A stretch of DNA of 64,000 nucleotides from Antedon mediterranea. Its lineage: Eukaryota; Echinodermata; Crinoidea; Comatulida; Antedonidae. This document shows positions 12,713 to 22,845 of this stretch, piece after piece. Position numbers and translations under genes: made by a program. The stretch covers positions 19,776,501 to 19,840,500 of the forward strand of contig NC_092672.1 in assembly GCF_964355755.1 (NCBI RefSeq), read 5' to 3'. Under the pieces are notes generated by a model. It saw only the letters and a program-made list of their open reading frames with translations, was not told where the DNA came from and did not search any database. The number at the start of each line of letters is the position of its first letter. Positions within the stretch are counted from its first letter, which is position 1.

Positions 12713-14611
12713 TTTATGATGAGCAACAATGCCTGTTTCCTGTGTGGTGTAATTAAAAAGAAGTAAATATGATTGCAACTTCATTCTCCTTGTACCTCCT
12801 TTTACACCCCTTGAAAATAAATTACATAAATGAATAATTAAATATCAAAATGAATAATTATAAACATAATGTAAGTCCATCATGTACTTCATATTTCATA
12901 TCATAAAACGCTACCACAGGCACTAATAATAGAATTAGAAGCCAGGCATATACAGTAGGCACATTGGTGGGCTAGTTTGTCCTGTCACATCTGGACCGAT
13001 TCGTCCTGAATTCAACTAGTTATAGTAGCCTAGGCAGTAAGTAACGTAATGCTAAACATAACCTAGTGTTAATTACATGCATTAGGTGTTTCAAGCTTAT
13101 TTTTGGCAAGATCGGCGTACATGAGTTAGAAACATGAACAAACCATACTTACCACCGATTCGAAGTTTGAAATGTGCGCTGAGCACATGCTATCTCTCAA
13201 TATTTGCTAGCAATGACTTCTTAAGTGATTTGATTGTGACGCAAGATTTATCGAATGCAGCATTTGACAATTTGCAAATAAATTGGTCTAAAAACACATT
13301 TTTCGCAAAAATGTGCCGTTCTAACATCGATTAATAAATAAAAGGAACTAAAAGGTGTCCCAGCTCTAACGGCGCTAGCGGTTTTATTATATTAGGAGAA
13401 GATAGAGTAAATAGGCTTAATTGGTTATTGATTAGGCCAAATAAAACCTCCTTTTTAAAAAACTTTTTTTTGTAAAGTTGCCCAAGAAACACCACTGAGA
13501 AGATCATTTTTTACTTTTATAACTTAATTGCTAAATTGTGTGTGCGGCCAAATATTATTTGAAAGGTATTAAATTTCTAGACTGGTATTTTGTTTGGATA
13601 TCATAGATGAAACTACCCCTACAGCATCGCAAAGAAGAATATTAATAGTTCTGAAGATTTTTTTTGTAATTATGATTTTATATAATTAGTATGTCACGAC
13701 ACCATTGCCAGTGGGTTTGGTGTGTTGTGGAGGGTGGACTCAAGACAAGAATAATATACATATAAAACACTATAATATTATATGTCCAGATTATCTTCAC
13801 GTGAATTATCTTCACGAGTCCATTTCCAATTTTACGTCGAAATACAGTACTCTTTGTTCATGTCACTCCCATATTTCCACTCCATCTTATCCATAATTTC
13901 TTCGGTGATTTCTCTGATGTTTTCTAAGCTGAATCTTCTTAATCTTGGCACTTCTCTATTCTCAAGTGGCACTGTAACACAGACAAATATACCGTAGTAT
14001 ACAGTTCATTTACAGTACCCTATAACATTCATTAGACCAACAATCTATTTTATAAATATAACTATTCTACTTACAATGCAGCCTAATTCATTACTCGTAC
14101 GCAAATCCCAATTTCATTGTCTTATGGTGACAATGCTCACTCGCTTCCCGTTGTCTACAAAAAGACTGTATGCGCTACTCCGCAGTCTACACAAAACATC
14201 GTTATTCAAATAATTTGCTCATTACCATAATTATAGTGATCACCTGTTGGATTATTATTATTTTGTGACAAAGTAGTCAAATTTTGAAAATCATATTTCA
14301 CAGTGTAAACTTTTTAATCAAAAATACTATGTAGAAATGTTGTCATCAGTGACTTAACTATCAATACTGTGCAACTCCTTTTCATAATAACTGTCTCAGT
14401 TGGGTTCACTTCCAGGATTCAACATTTTTTTAAATTACTACTTTTCTGAAATATGGTGAGGGACCTGAATGATGTATCTCTACAAAACATTAAAGACCCC
14501 CACCCTGCATTGAGTAACTCTTTTAGAACAATTCTGTCTAACATTTTATAGTATGTAAATACAGGTTCCTGGCAAAGAAGCATAAAGTGGACGTAGTTGT
14601 GCAAACATGAG

Positions 14612-14998
14612 GGAGGTTTTGCGACACGGATACGTCACACCAACTTATTCGTTTTTGTAAGCCAGTACAAATCTGTTTCGAAATATTGAGGGCGCCATCC
14701 AAAATATGACTGCTGTAAATTTGAATGAAGCGCATGTACATGTTGTAATGGAGGTTGCCTATAGGCCTAGTATAGTGAGAGAGGACTTTAAAAACTGCTA
14801 TTTATCAAAATTGACTTGGCATTTTTACTAAATTACTTTCAATAAATTATCTATAATTATATTAAATAATCATGAATCATTTTTTATTCAATGCAAAGTG
14901 TGCAAAATAGATAAAAAAACTATGACTCAGCTCAAAAGTTTAATAAATGTATGACCTATCCGTTTCCATTATCGTATTCGTAAGGTTGCGAAACCTCC
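14612..14998. mobile_element. MITE with GGAGGTTTCGCAAC ends, copy 1
   Basis: The left end is GGAGGTTTTGCGAC (14612-14625) and the right end GTTGCGAAACCTCC (14985-14998), an imperfect 14-bp inverted repeat. In the second duplicate the two arms are a perfect match (36042-36055 and 36501-36514). This copy is about 85 bp shorter, mostly through loss of a roughly 65-bp block near 14927. No ORF of a transposase is present. Confidence 0.6.
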
Positions 14999-15122
14999 AT
15001 ATTAGTTGGTGCCATCATATATCAACATCTTTATAGGCTATGTAGAATCTGTAGCAAAACTAGCATCGATATGACTTGCGGTTTTAATCAAATACTATAA
15101 ATGAAAATAGAGAATATTTAAT

Positions 15123-15850
15123 CTTCTATTTTTCCTACACCCCTCTTGCTTGTCTTCGTTCGGCTGATCAAAACCTACTACTTGTTCCTAGAATTAACAC
15201 CAAATCTTATGGACAAAGGTCTTTTATGTTCTTCGTGAGGTGGTTTCCCGAAAGATCGTAAAATCAAAACGGTACTGGGTATGACCAACTAGCGTTATTG
15301 TCACCGGCTAGTCATCCATTCATAGAAGTACTGATGTAGTAGCCTACCTGTATATTTCTTGCACCTTTCTGCTGCCTTATGAATATACCATCTATATTGT
15401 TCACCCATAACACAAGGTTTGTTAAACATACCCTACTTAGAACAATTACTAAAATGTCACAGTGGACTGAAAATGTTAAGATATTTGCTCTATTTACATG
15501 TGATAGAACCGAGGTTTCAGGGTAATAACAGGAGATGTGGAGTTTGGTTATCGTCAAAACAAGTGAACAGTAAGCAGTACAAAACAGCAAACAGACCATG
15601 GACAATGACTGCAAGTTGGGTAGACACAGGGTTTTCCGGTCCCATAGGGGATTTTGAGGGATCGAACCATAGCTATCTATTCCTCAATCCATACAATCCC
15701 ACAAAGTAGTTTTCAAAAGAAACGGGTCACCAAATTATAATTCTAATATATTATTATGGTATGTTTATGCCGTACATATTGTAGCAGAAACAGGGCCTAT
15801 TTTACATTAATGGCTCATTGGGATGACTAAAGGTTGGTATTAATAGTAAT
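15123..15850. other. Non-coding sequence
   Basis: A 96-codon ORF (15419-15709) overlaps a 100-codon ORF on the other strand. Neither has a recognisable motif or splice context. I leave this as unannotated sequence. Confidence 0.45.
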
Positions 15851-15851
15851 A

Positions 15852-16006
15852 CCTAAGGGTAGACTCACAGCGTTAGGTTTGTTATCCAACACAAGGTAAT
15901 CCTCTCTTGCTAGGGTTACTATTAACGCAAATGGCGAGGCGTAACAGCTTCCTAACGGTAATCTGCAGCTTACATAACGCCACCGTGAGTCTGAACATAC
16001 CCTAAG
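15852..16006. mobile_element. Short MITE with CTAAGGGTA...GACTCAC ends
   Basis: The left end CTAAGGGTAGACTCACAGCG is mirrored by the right end, reverse complement CTTAGGGTATGTTCAGACTC followed by ACGG...CGTTA. The element is about 155 bp with GC content higher than its surroundings. No clear target duplication was found. Confidence 0.5.
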
Positions 16007-16230
16007 ACACTGAACAGTACTATGTTTAAAAATAAAGGTGATTAATCAAAGACTCCAGCTGATAACTCCTCCACATAAAACTCCTAGAAAGTAGGAAGCC
16101 TTTTGTCCTCTTCCCTGACTGACTGAGCAGATATATATGATCTCTCTATTAATAATTTATATTGTAAACCTTATTATGTAAACAGAAATATCAATGAAAA
16201 TTCTTCTTCACTAAAAAGTTTTTAAAGATA

Positions 16231-16364
16231 TGCTACATTATTAGCAATTTACACCTAAATCCAGCCCTCAGTCTTAACCCTTTTCCAACATGCAATTTGT
16301 TTTTTGAGGATATTCACTACATTATTAGCAAATTACCCCCTAAATCCACCCTTTTCCAACATGG
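16231..16364. repeat. Imperfect local direct repeat
   Basis: TACATTATTAGCAATTTACA (about 16234) and TACATTATTAGCAAATTACC (about 16318) start two diverged units. Each unit is followed by CCTAAATCCA and then CCCTTTTCCAACATG. Confidence 0.6.
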
Positions 16365-16516
16365 CTGTTGAAAAAGTGTGTCATCCATTGGAATAGTTTT
16401 ATTGCCAGTATTGTATGTCTGTGGATTTTCCATCTGAATTGACATAGCAGCAATCAATCATTGTGCCACTTATGAATTTCATGTGTGAGAGCATTTCCGG
16501 CCATCTAGAGGTGTCA

Positions 16517-18063
16517 TCTATATATAAATTTACGTAAGGGCAAAATTCGGTAAATCGCGCCTTACTTTTAGAATTTTTACTCGATGGTATGTAAAGTTGG
16601 TTCGTACTTTCGGTACTGATTTTAACCACCTGATGTAACCCTGTTTACTAATTAAATTAAGTTAGATAATTAGTTATTGACGATTAAAACGAATTTAGGT
16701 TCAAAGATTTGCCCCAAATAGGGGTGTTTTCCGATCGTGGTATACACTGTCTAATGGATGTCCATCTTGAAAAATACCCGCCACAAAAATGCGAGGAGGC
16801 TTCGCATTTTTCTATCTCCTCCTACGATAATTGTTTTTAATAGCTGAAAACCGGTTGAACAGTTCGAGTACAGCATCATAATGTTGAAGACAGGCCGATT
16901 TTCTTTAAAAAATACTATTTTGTTACATTTAATATACGTTTTTACAAATGTATTGATTTGTGATGAATGGAACATTCCAAATTATTTGGTTTAACCATAC
17001 AGGTATAGATTTAGATTTATGGGCCTCCTTGGAGAATAAACATAAATAGTATTGCAATGCTGTACAATACTGTTAAGGTATTAACCACTTTTGATCGCAA
17101 TTTGAATCGCAAATGTCTTACTGTGAGTGTTGGTACTGTTAGATGTAATATAAAAATATATACAAATAAACTTTATTACTGTGAGTGTGGGTAGGCCCTA
17201 CTGTTAGATTATAAACATATAATATACAAATAAACATTCCAAATTATTTGGTTTAACCATAGAGGTATAGATTTAGATTTATGGGCCCCCTTGGAGAATA
17301 AACATAAATAGTACTGCAATGCTGTACAATACTGTTAAGGTATTAACCACTTTTGATCGCAATTTGAATAGCAAATTTCTTACTGTGAGTGTTGGTACTG
17401 TTAGATGTAATATAAAATATATACAAATAAACTTTATTACTGTGAGTGTGGGTAGGCCCTACTGTTAGATTATAAACATATAATATACAAATAAATAAAC
17501 GTTATTACTGACAGTTGCTTCTCAACGTTTGTATTAATTAATAATTTAAAAATATATAAACGTCGTAGTGGTGTATCGTTACATGTACTTTACTATTTCA
17601 ATCGACTATGACAGTGAGAGTTTTAACAAAGTACCGTATTAAATCGTAAATGTTTTACTGTATTTAGTGGTATATTATTTATAGGCCTATAAAACATTAA
17701 AAACAATATTTCGTTACTGAGTGGATAAGAATATATTTTAAAATGTTTCCTCTTTGTACCTATCTTCTTTCCCCATCCCTCAACCCTTAATGTTACATAC
17801 AAAACACAAATTGGGTTTGTTTAAATGAGTCCGAATAAAAAAATTTGTTTCTCTCTCGGAAGTAATTCCCAGGGTGCTAATTTTGGTTGACTACATAAAT
17901 CATTGTGTATATTTATTCGTTTCTGTAAACGACAATGTATTATAGTCCTGCGGTACGTACATTTGAAATCTCCATTTTTTTCTCGCTGGAAATACTGTGT
18001 ATTCGAGAACCATCTGTGGGCACGACCTAGATGGTACGCGAGCGAAGCGAGCGTGCCATCTAG
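16517..18063 (+). mobile_element. Helitron-like element, non-autonomous, copy 1
   Basis: The element starts TCTATATATAAATTTACG directly after an A and ends with a hairpin (GATGGTACGC...GCGTGCCATC) immediately followed by CTAG and then T. A 5' TC, a 3' hairpin plus CTRR, insertion between A and T and no target duplication are the known Helitron hallmarks. The three copies in this window share the 5' end; copies 1 and 3 share the 3' hairpin. A related locus at 12571-12625 shows the uninterrupted sequence. No Rep/helicase ORF is present, so it is non-autonomous. A second small hairpin (AATGCGAGGAGGCTTCGCAT) lies near 16790. The stem abutting CTAG is unusual, so a Helentron-type variant is possible. 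Confidence 0.75.
16972..17495. repeat. 262-bp tandem duplication inside Helitron copy 1
   Basis: The block beginning ACATTCCAAATTATTTGG occurs at 16972-17233 and again at 17234-17495, with only a few differences. Helitron copy 3 has the first bases of this block once and then diverges, so the duplication is specific to this copy. Confidence 0.9.
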
Positions 18064-18157
18064 TTTAACAAAATTTGCTTTAAATCCCGCTCCCTTTTCA
18101 GATCCAGGCCCTGGACATTTGGGCAATCCCCTTACGATAGTCCTGCTACCGCCCCTG

Positions 18158-19054
18158 TTAATAATTCTAAGCATGTGAAACAAAATACTGATTATTGATT
18201 ATTTGAAAGTGGATAATTTAAAAACATAAAATATGTTGGTATCACATGGATGACACACACACAGAGTGATATATCACTTTGTTAGTTTGTTAGTCTTGTG
18301 CTGCTATCTGTATCGTGGTATTCAAGCTTTAAAGTTTAAAAAAATTAAGATAAAATGAGTTGAATATTTATTATTGAAATGAGTAATTATTATTCAATTA
18401 CATAATAAAAAATTAGTTTTGATAGCTGAATTCAATTAGCTTGGTGTTTATGAACATTACTATTACTACATTAATACATAACTTGCTTGCTCATCTTGAT
18501 TGTGCTAAATACTTATGCTAGGGTTTTATTTCTAGATTTTTCGTCCTCTTTTAATTCTATACAATCAAGTATTTTAATGAAATCAGTAAAACAGCTTAAA
18601 GAATAATAGGAACTAAAGAGAACACTAAAGATATTGTTAAAAGTGCAATAAGTAAAAAGTAATTATGTCGGATGAGTATCACCCTTCCTCACCATTATCT
18701 TGTCTTGTAAGTCAGGGCGTTTAATATTGTTGGTGTTCCACTTTAGTGCTTGTTGACAATTAGGCTTAAATATAGTTGTTACTGTGTGCAAAACAATATC
18801 AGTTTTTTGTGGCAACAGTGTATAGTTATATGCTCTAATTTAAAATATAATCTTTAATGTGTATTATTATCAATACATAATGCTATACATTATGTTTTTT
18901 CATGCTATGGTCATAAATTTCCATTTGAAACACTTTATAAAACATTGAAAACAATAGTGCCTTCACCATTTTATTAAATTAATATTTTTTTAAACAGTAT
19001 TTAATCAATAGTATGTTATTTTGTAGGGTTTTAATAAAGTTACTGTAATTACTT
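18158..19054. other. AT-rich non-coding sequence
   Basis: No exon or element boundary is recognised. Part of it (about 18900-18960) has weak similarity to 41640-41700. Confidence 0.45.
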
Positions 19055-20063
19055 CCGTAGAAAAAAAATGGTGTTTTCACTTATAAAATGACAAATAAAT
19101 GGTTAAATTCAACAAAAACCCATTGGCTGGCAGCCAATTTGAAAATTTTTTCTTTAAATTATTTATTTTGAAATTTTTTTTTCAGGGGCCATTGCATTTT
19201 TAACAAAAAAACTTCAAAAACAAAAAAAATTTCACAAAGCTTCAATTGTTCTTACATGATTTTGTATTTTAAAAGCGCAATTTTTTAAACAAGTCACTTA
19301 AATGCCCTATGATCCCTGTGTATTATAATGATCAAAGATGCTAGTTGTACTGAATATTTTAGTAATGACATGTTTTATTCATCATTTTTAGTAATGCATT
19401 TTGCCATACACTCTTTTATTGTCAACACACTACCAACTCCGTCCACCACCTCCTCATCATTAAATAGTGAAGAGCAATGATATTAAAGGATGTAACTTAG
19501 ACCCATATTAGACCCATTTTTAGTTTGTAATTATTTTTTCCATAATACATTACAAGGGCCTATACATTTTATATTACACAGTGCCATCACTCATCATTTA
19601 TTTTACTTAAATTCTGTTTATATTGTTAGCACTTTCAGTACCAGTGTACTGTTCAATAAAAACCCAAAAATCTGTACAAAATTTTATTTAATTTAATTTT
19701 TTTAGACCTTTTTTACAAAACAACTTTATTGAAATAGCATTTAAATTTAAAAAAAACTATTACCAGCATTAAACTAGATGATGATTTCATTTCATTATTC
19801 GGTCTATTTCAGTATATACAAAAAAAATGAAATTGGGGAGACCAGGGTCAACCTAAGTGAACTTAATCACTGAGACTCTAAGCTCACTATGTCGGTCGGT
19901 AGGTCGGTCGGTAAACACTAACTCAAATTTGCACACATACGGCCTTGTTAATCATCTATTTAAATAATAATAAATACAACATAGTATAAAACTGACTCCA
20001 AATAACAATGATTCAACGTTTCAAACTTTATTTGATCATCATCAGGAATGATGATAAAATGTA

Positions 20064-20918
20064 TTATTACTGATCCTCAAGTTTAACTGGAAACTGAGGA
20101 AATTCGGATTAGGCCCTCCACGGACCCACGGCAGCCACCAGTGCAGCGACTACCAGATCAGCACACCGGGAGACGATCCCCTACTCTTTTCGAATAGTGT
20201 ACCAAGTTCTTTAGCGTGCACTGTTAAGTACACGGGATCAACGGCTTTACGTCCCATCCGAAGGACGAGGCAATGAGAGTAAAGCATCTTGCCTAAGGAT
20301 GCAATTTGTCATGGTACAGATAACCTCGAACCCTCGAAACCTTGACTCAGAAATACCGGGATGGTGTCCGGCGGGAGATAGTTTAACCCTAGCTTAAGTT
20401 GTGCATGCTTCATTTACTCTCTATTGTTAATTCTGTCCCCGAAACCTTGACTCCGAAATACCGGGATGGTGTCCGGCGGGGGATAGTTTTACCTTAGTTA
20501 AGCATAGTTAAGCATAGTTAAGCTTTGTAACATTTTTTTTTCTCACATTATTGATTGTCTCCATCCCCGAAACCTCGACTAAGAAATACCGGAATGGTGT
20601 CCGGCGGGGGATAGTTTATTACCATTATTTAAGGTCCTATGTAAAGCACCTAGAGGGGTCAGTGATCCATTAGGCGCTATATAAATACTGTTTATTATTT
20701 ATTATTATTATGCCTATCACATGCTAGTTCGATATTACCTTTCCCATGCCTATCACATGCTAGTTCGATATTACCTTTCCACCATCACTCTCTGGTGTAT
20801 ATACAGCACCCGCCGCTATTTCTAGACGGTCTCTCATCCAGAACGCAACCGGGCCCAACGTTGCTTAACTTCGGTGATCTGACGAGAACCGGTGTTTCAA
20901 CGCAGTATGGCCGTATAA
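20064..20918 (-). mobile_element. 5S-rRNA-derived SINE, copy A (minus strand, interrupted)
   Basis: In reverse complement 20917-20799 is recognisably 5S rRNA: it starts ATACGGCCATACTGCGTTGA, then CACCGGTTCTCGTCAGATCA, GAAGTTAAGCAACG and GGATGGGAGACCG, and ends GGGTGCTGTAT. These include the internal Pol III promoter blocks of 5S genes. A non-5S body follows with a GGTTCGAGGTTATC-like box and a conserved segment (GTGCACGCTAAAGAACTTGG then CGAAAAGAGTAGGGGA in copy B). This makes it a SINE3-type element. Copy A is split by the insertion at 20327-20715. Confidence 0.8.
20327..20715. mobile_element. Insertion within SINE copy A with three 50-bp repeats
   Basis: This segment is absent from copy B. 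It holds three units starting near 20335, 20441 and 20568, each with GAAACCT(T/C)GACT, AAATACCGG and GGTGTCCGGCGGG, with two AT-rich gaps. It ends with GGCGCTATATAAATACTG and a TTATTATTATT tail, a common retroelement 3' end. A 36-bp piece of the SINE (ATGCCTATCACATGCTAGTT...) is duplicated next to the right edge. Confidence 0.7.
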
Positions 20919-21584
20919 TTTGCACACCTGACTAAAGTCATGTATACGGCCTTGTTAATCATCTATTTAAATAATATTTACAACATAGTATAAAACTGAC
21001 TCCAAATAACAATGATTCAACGTTTCAAACTTTATTTGATCATCATCAGGAATGATGATAAAATGTAAGCATTATTGTTATTATTATGGAATGCTTTATT
21101 AAATAGGTAACAGCAGTGAGCACCAGTGCTTTGCACAGTCTGTAGTATAATTAAAATGATTCCATCTTCTATCATTGTTATATTTATTCATCTTCTTCAT
21201 CATTATAAGACAATAACAAACAAACTCGTTTAAATATAAATCTACCCACTGTAATGTTGGTGTTGCTACAGTTTTTCATATTTTAGAACAATGACAGATT
21301 ATCAATGCTTACTTTATAGCATTCATTCAAGTATAAGCAATAATGTCAACAGTATACTATTTGAAAATCACAAAATAAAAAGATCAACTTTAATGATTTT
21401 GTAAAGCTTAATATTTGTTAACAGAATGTCAAACTTTTATTTATCCACAAAATATCAAAGATTAAAAATAAACTTTAAAAATGTTAAAACAGTGATCGTG
21501 CCTTAAGTTGCAAAGTTCAAAAGGATGAACTAAATCACCTAATAAAAACCTTAAAAGAGGCTACGAGGATGCTTGTTTTTATTG

Positions 21585-21632
21585 TCATTATTGAATAAAT
21601 GTTATTGAATTGAAATTAAATTGAATTGAATT
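21585..21632 (+). repeat. GAATT-type retroelement tail
   Basis: GAATAAATGTTATTGAATTG is followed by AAATTAAATTGAATTGAATT. It resembles the 3' tail of the LINE at 12206. The same tail is in copy B at 49735-49775. The upstream body is not recognised. Confidence 0.45.
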
Positions 21633-21644
21633 CACAGCCTACAC

Positions 21645-21930
21645 ATATAATAATATACAAATAATGAATGTTTATGAGTGTAATGGTACAAATAATGGCA
21701 CGAGGTCAATGATGAAAGGTTATATATCAGCGAGGCGACAGCGCAATGTTGTGTCTTGATCTAACCGGGTACTCATTTTATACACCTGGGTGGAGAGAGG
21801 CAAACGTAAGTAAAGTACCAATTGCCTATTAGATACAAGCAATGCGGCGAGAGTTGGATTCGAACCTCGATCTCATGATCAGTAGTCGAATGTCCAACAT
21901 ACTGCGCCACACGCCTTCACGAGGTATTAT
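21645..21930 (-). mobile_element. tRNA-derived SINE, present only in copy A
   Basis: In reverse complement the head (about 21924-21853) is tRNA-like: TGGCGCAGTATG fits an A box and GGTTCGAATCC is a perfect B box, about 40 bp apart. A unique body of about 200 bp follows. Copy B lacks the whole segment and shows the empty site near 49790. The flanks share an AT-rich stretch (ATAATATACAA and variants) consistent with a target duplication. A functional tRNA gene is unlikely because the anticodon arm is poor and a SINE body is attached. Confidence 0.8.
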
Positions 21931-22109
21931 ATAATATACAATAATAACAAAATATGATATTTTAATTAAGTTAAAAATGAAAAACTACAATGTGTATTCC
22001 CTTTGCGTACTGTACACCCATTTTTTATTGTTGCAAAGTTTCAAAATGACGCAATGAACTTTACTGCGTCCATTGGATTGAATGTTAAATCGACCAAATA
22101 TAAGTCCTG

Positions 22110-22195
22110 ATAATGAACAGAACAGAGTATGCTCAGTATATTGAATAGAACAGAGTCTGCTCAGTATAATGAACAGATCAGAGTATGCTCAGTAT
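22110..22195. repeat. 28-30 bp repeat, three units in copy A
   Basis: Units of the type TGAACAGAACAGAGTATGCT followed by CAGTATA occur three times here. Copy B has a single unit near 49980-50008, so the number changed after the segmental duplication. Confidence 0.85.
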
Positions 22196-22293
22196 AATGT
22201 GCATAAGCATGCGCAGATTAATATTTTGTGTAGATTACCATATCCTTTCATCTACCGTCCACCTTCGTCTACCGTCCTGTCATAAAGTCGCTA

Positions 22294-22845
22294 GTAGGTT
22301 TTATTGTAAATTCAGTGATTTCAAATTTTAACAGCACACCACATGCAACAGCTGTACTAAATAGTAGTACTAATTATTGTCAGTATTTTCATTTCTATTG
22401 TAAATAAATAGTCAACAGATACCTCTTAGAATCAGGCTTCTGAGTCATGTCAGGCATACATTCTACTCATTCACTCTTTATCAAAATTTGGGATTTTTAA
22501 AATGCCTTTCTTAATTTCCATCATATATATTCATTTATGACTGACAATTTCATTCTTATAGTTTCATTCTACTGTAAAACAATAATAGTCTCTTTTTCAT
22601 TACATTCAGCCTCTTACATTAACATTCAAATTAATTCAGAATAAATACATTTGGATGATGAAGCCTAAAAAATACAGAATAACTAAAATACAAATATATT
22701 TTGATTTTCATTATACATTACTTATTATACTCCATTTTATAGGTATAAAACATACAGTGCTATAGTTTATAGTCAAACAGAAATAAAACTTTGTTTAATT
22801 TGGTTGCCAGCGCAATGTAGTCGCTACGCAAGTGAGTTGACCAAT
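22294..22845. other. AT-rich non-coding sequence
   Basis: No feature is recognised between the end of the segmental duplication and the LINE tail. Confidence 0.45.

Larger units (their letters stand above)
8505..15122. repeat. Segmental duplication 1, first copy (6.6 kb)
   Basis: The sequence from TTTGATACAGAGATGCTG (8505) to about 15122 recurs in the same orientation at 29122-36632. Differences are scattered substitutions and short indels; several 60-78-codon ORFs are identical or nearly so in both copies (for example 11705-11887 and 33180-33362). That reflects duplication, not demonstrated coding. I see no recognisable exon in it. It carries a TIR element (10967-12712), a LINE 3' end (11884-12206) and a MITE (14612-14998), all present in both copies, so these predate the duplication. 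The second copy is longer mainly because of an 0.8-kb insertion. Confidence 0.92.
16440..18157. mobile_element. Older TIR-type repeat interrupted by the Helitron-like element
   Basis: Sequence left of the Helitron (16460-16516) and right of it (18064-18157) joins into a stretch resembling 12545-12625, with matching words such as GAGGTGTCA joined to TTTAACAAAATTTGCTT. It ends at 18157 with CCGCCCCTG, the reverse complement of a CAGGGGCGG terminus. The left boundary is not resolved. This is the host sequence that supplies the empty-site comparison. Confidence 0.5.
19928..21066. repeat. 5S-SINE unit flanked by long direct repeats, copy A
   Basis: Direct repeats at 19928-20063 and 20919-21066 both start TTTGCACAC and end ATGATGATAAAATGTA. 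The left one lacks 16 bp found in the other three versions of this repeat. Between them lies the 5S-derived SINE and, only in this copy, an additional insertion. The same arrangement is at 48371-49116. Confidence 0.85.
19055..22293. repeat. Segmental duplication 2, copy A
   Basis: From CGTAGAAAAAAAA through GTCATAAAGTC the sequence matches 47397-50100 in the same orientation. Shared landmarks include TTGGCTGGCAGCCAATTTGA, the GTCGGTCGG block, the 5S-derived SINE, and a GAATT-tailed segment near 21600. Copy A is longer because of an insertion at about 20327-20715, a tRNA-derived SINE at about 21645-21930, and extra copies of a 28-bp repeat near 22110-22190. Confidence 0.9.

Noticed and set aside
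15312-15709. Overlapping 96- and 100-codon ORFs on opposite strands
   Set aside because: There is no recognisable domain or splice signal, and overlapping ORFs of this size are expected by chance in a 64-kb window.
21853-21924. Functional tRNA gene on the minus strand
   Set aside because: The B box is perfect but the anticodon arm does not pair well, and the head is continuous with a 200-bp SINE body missing from the duplicate locus.
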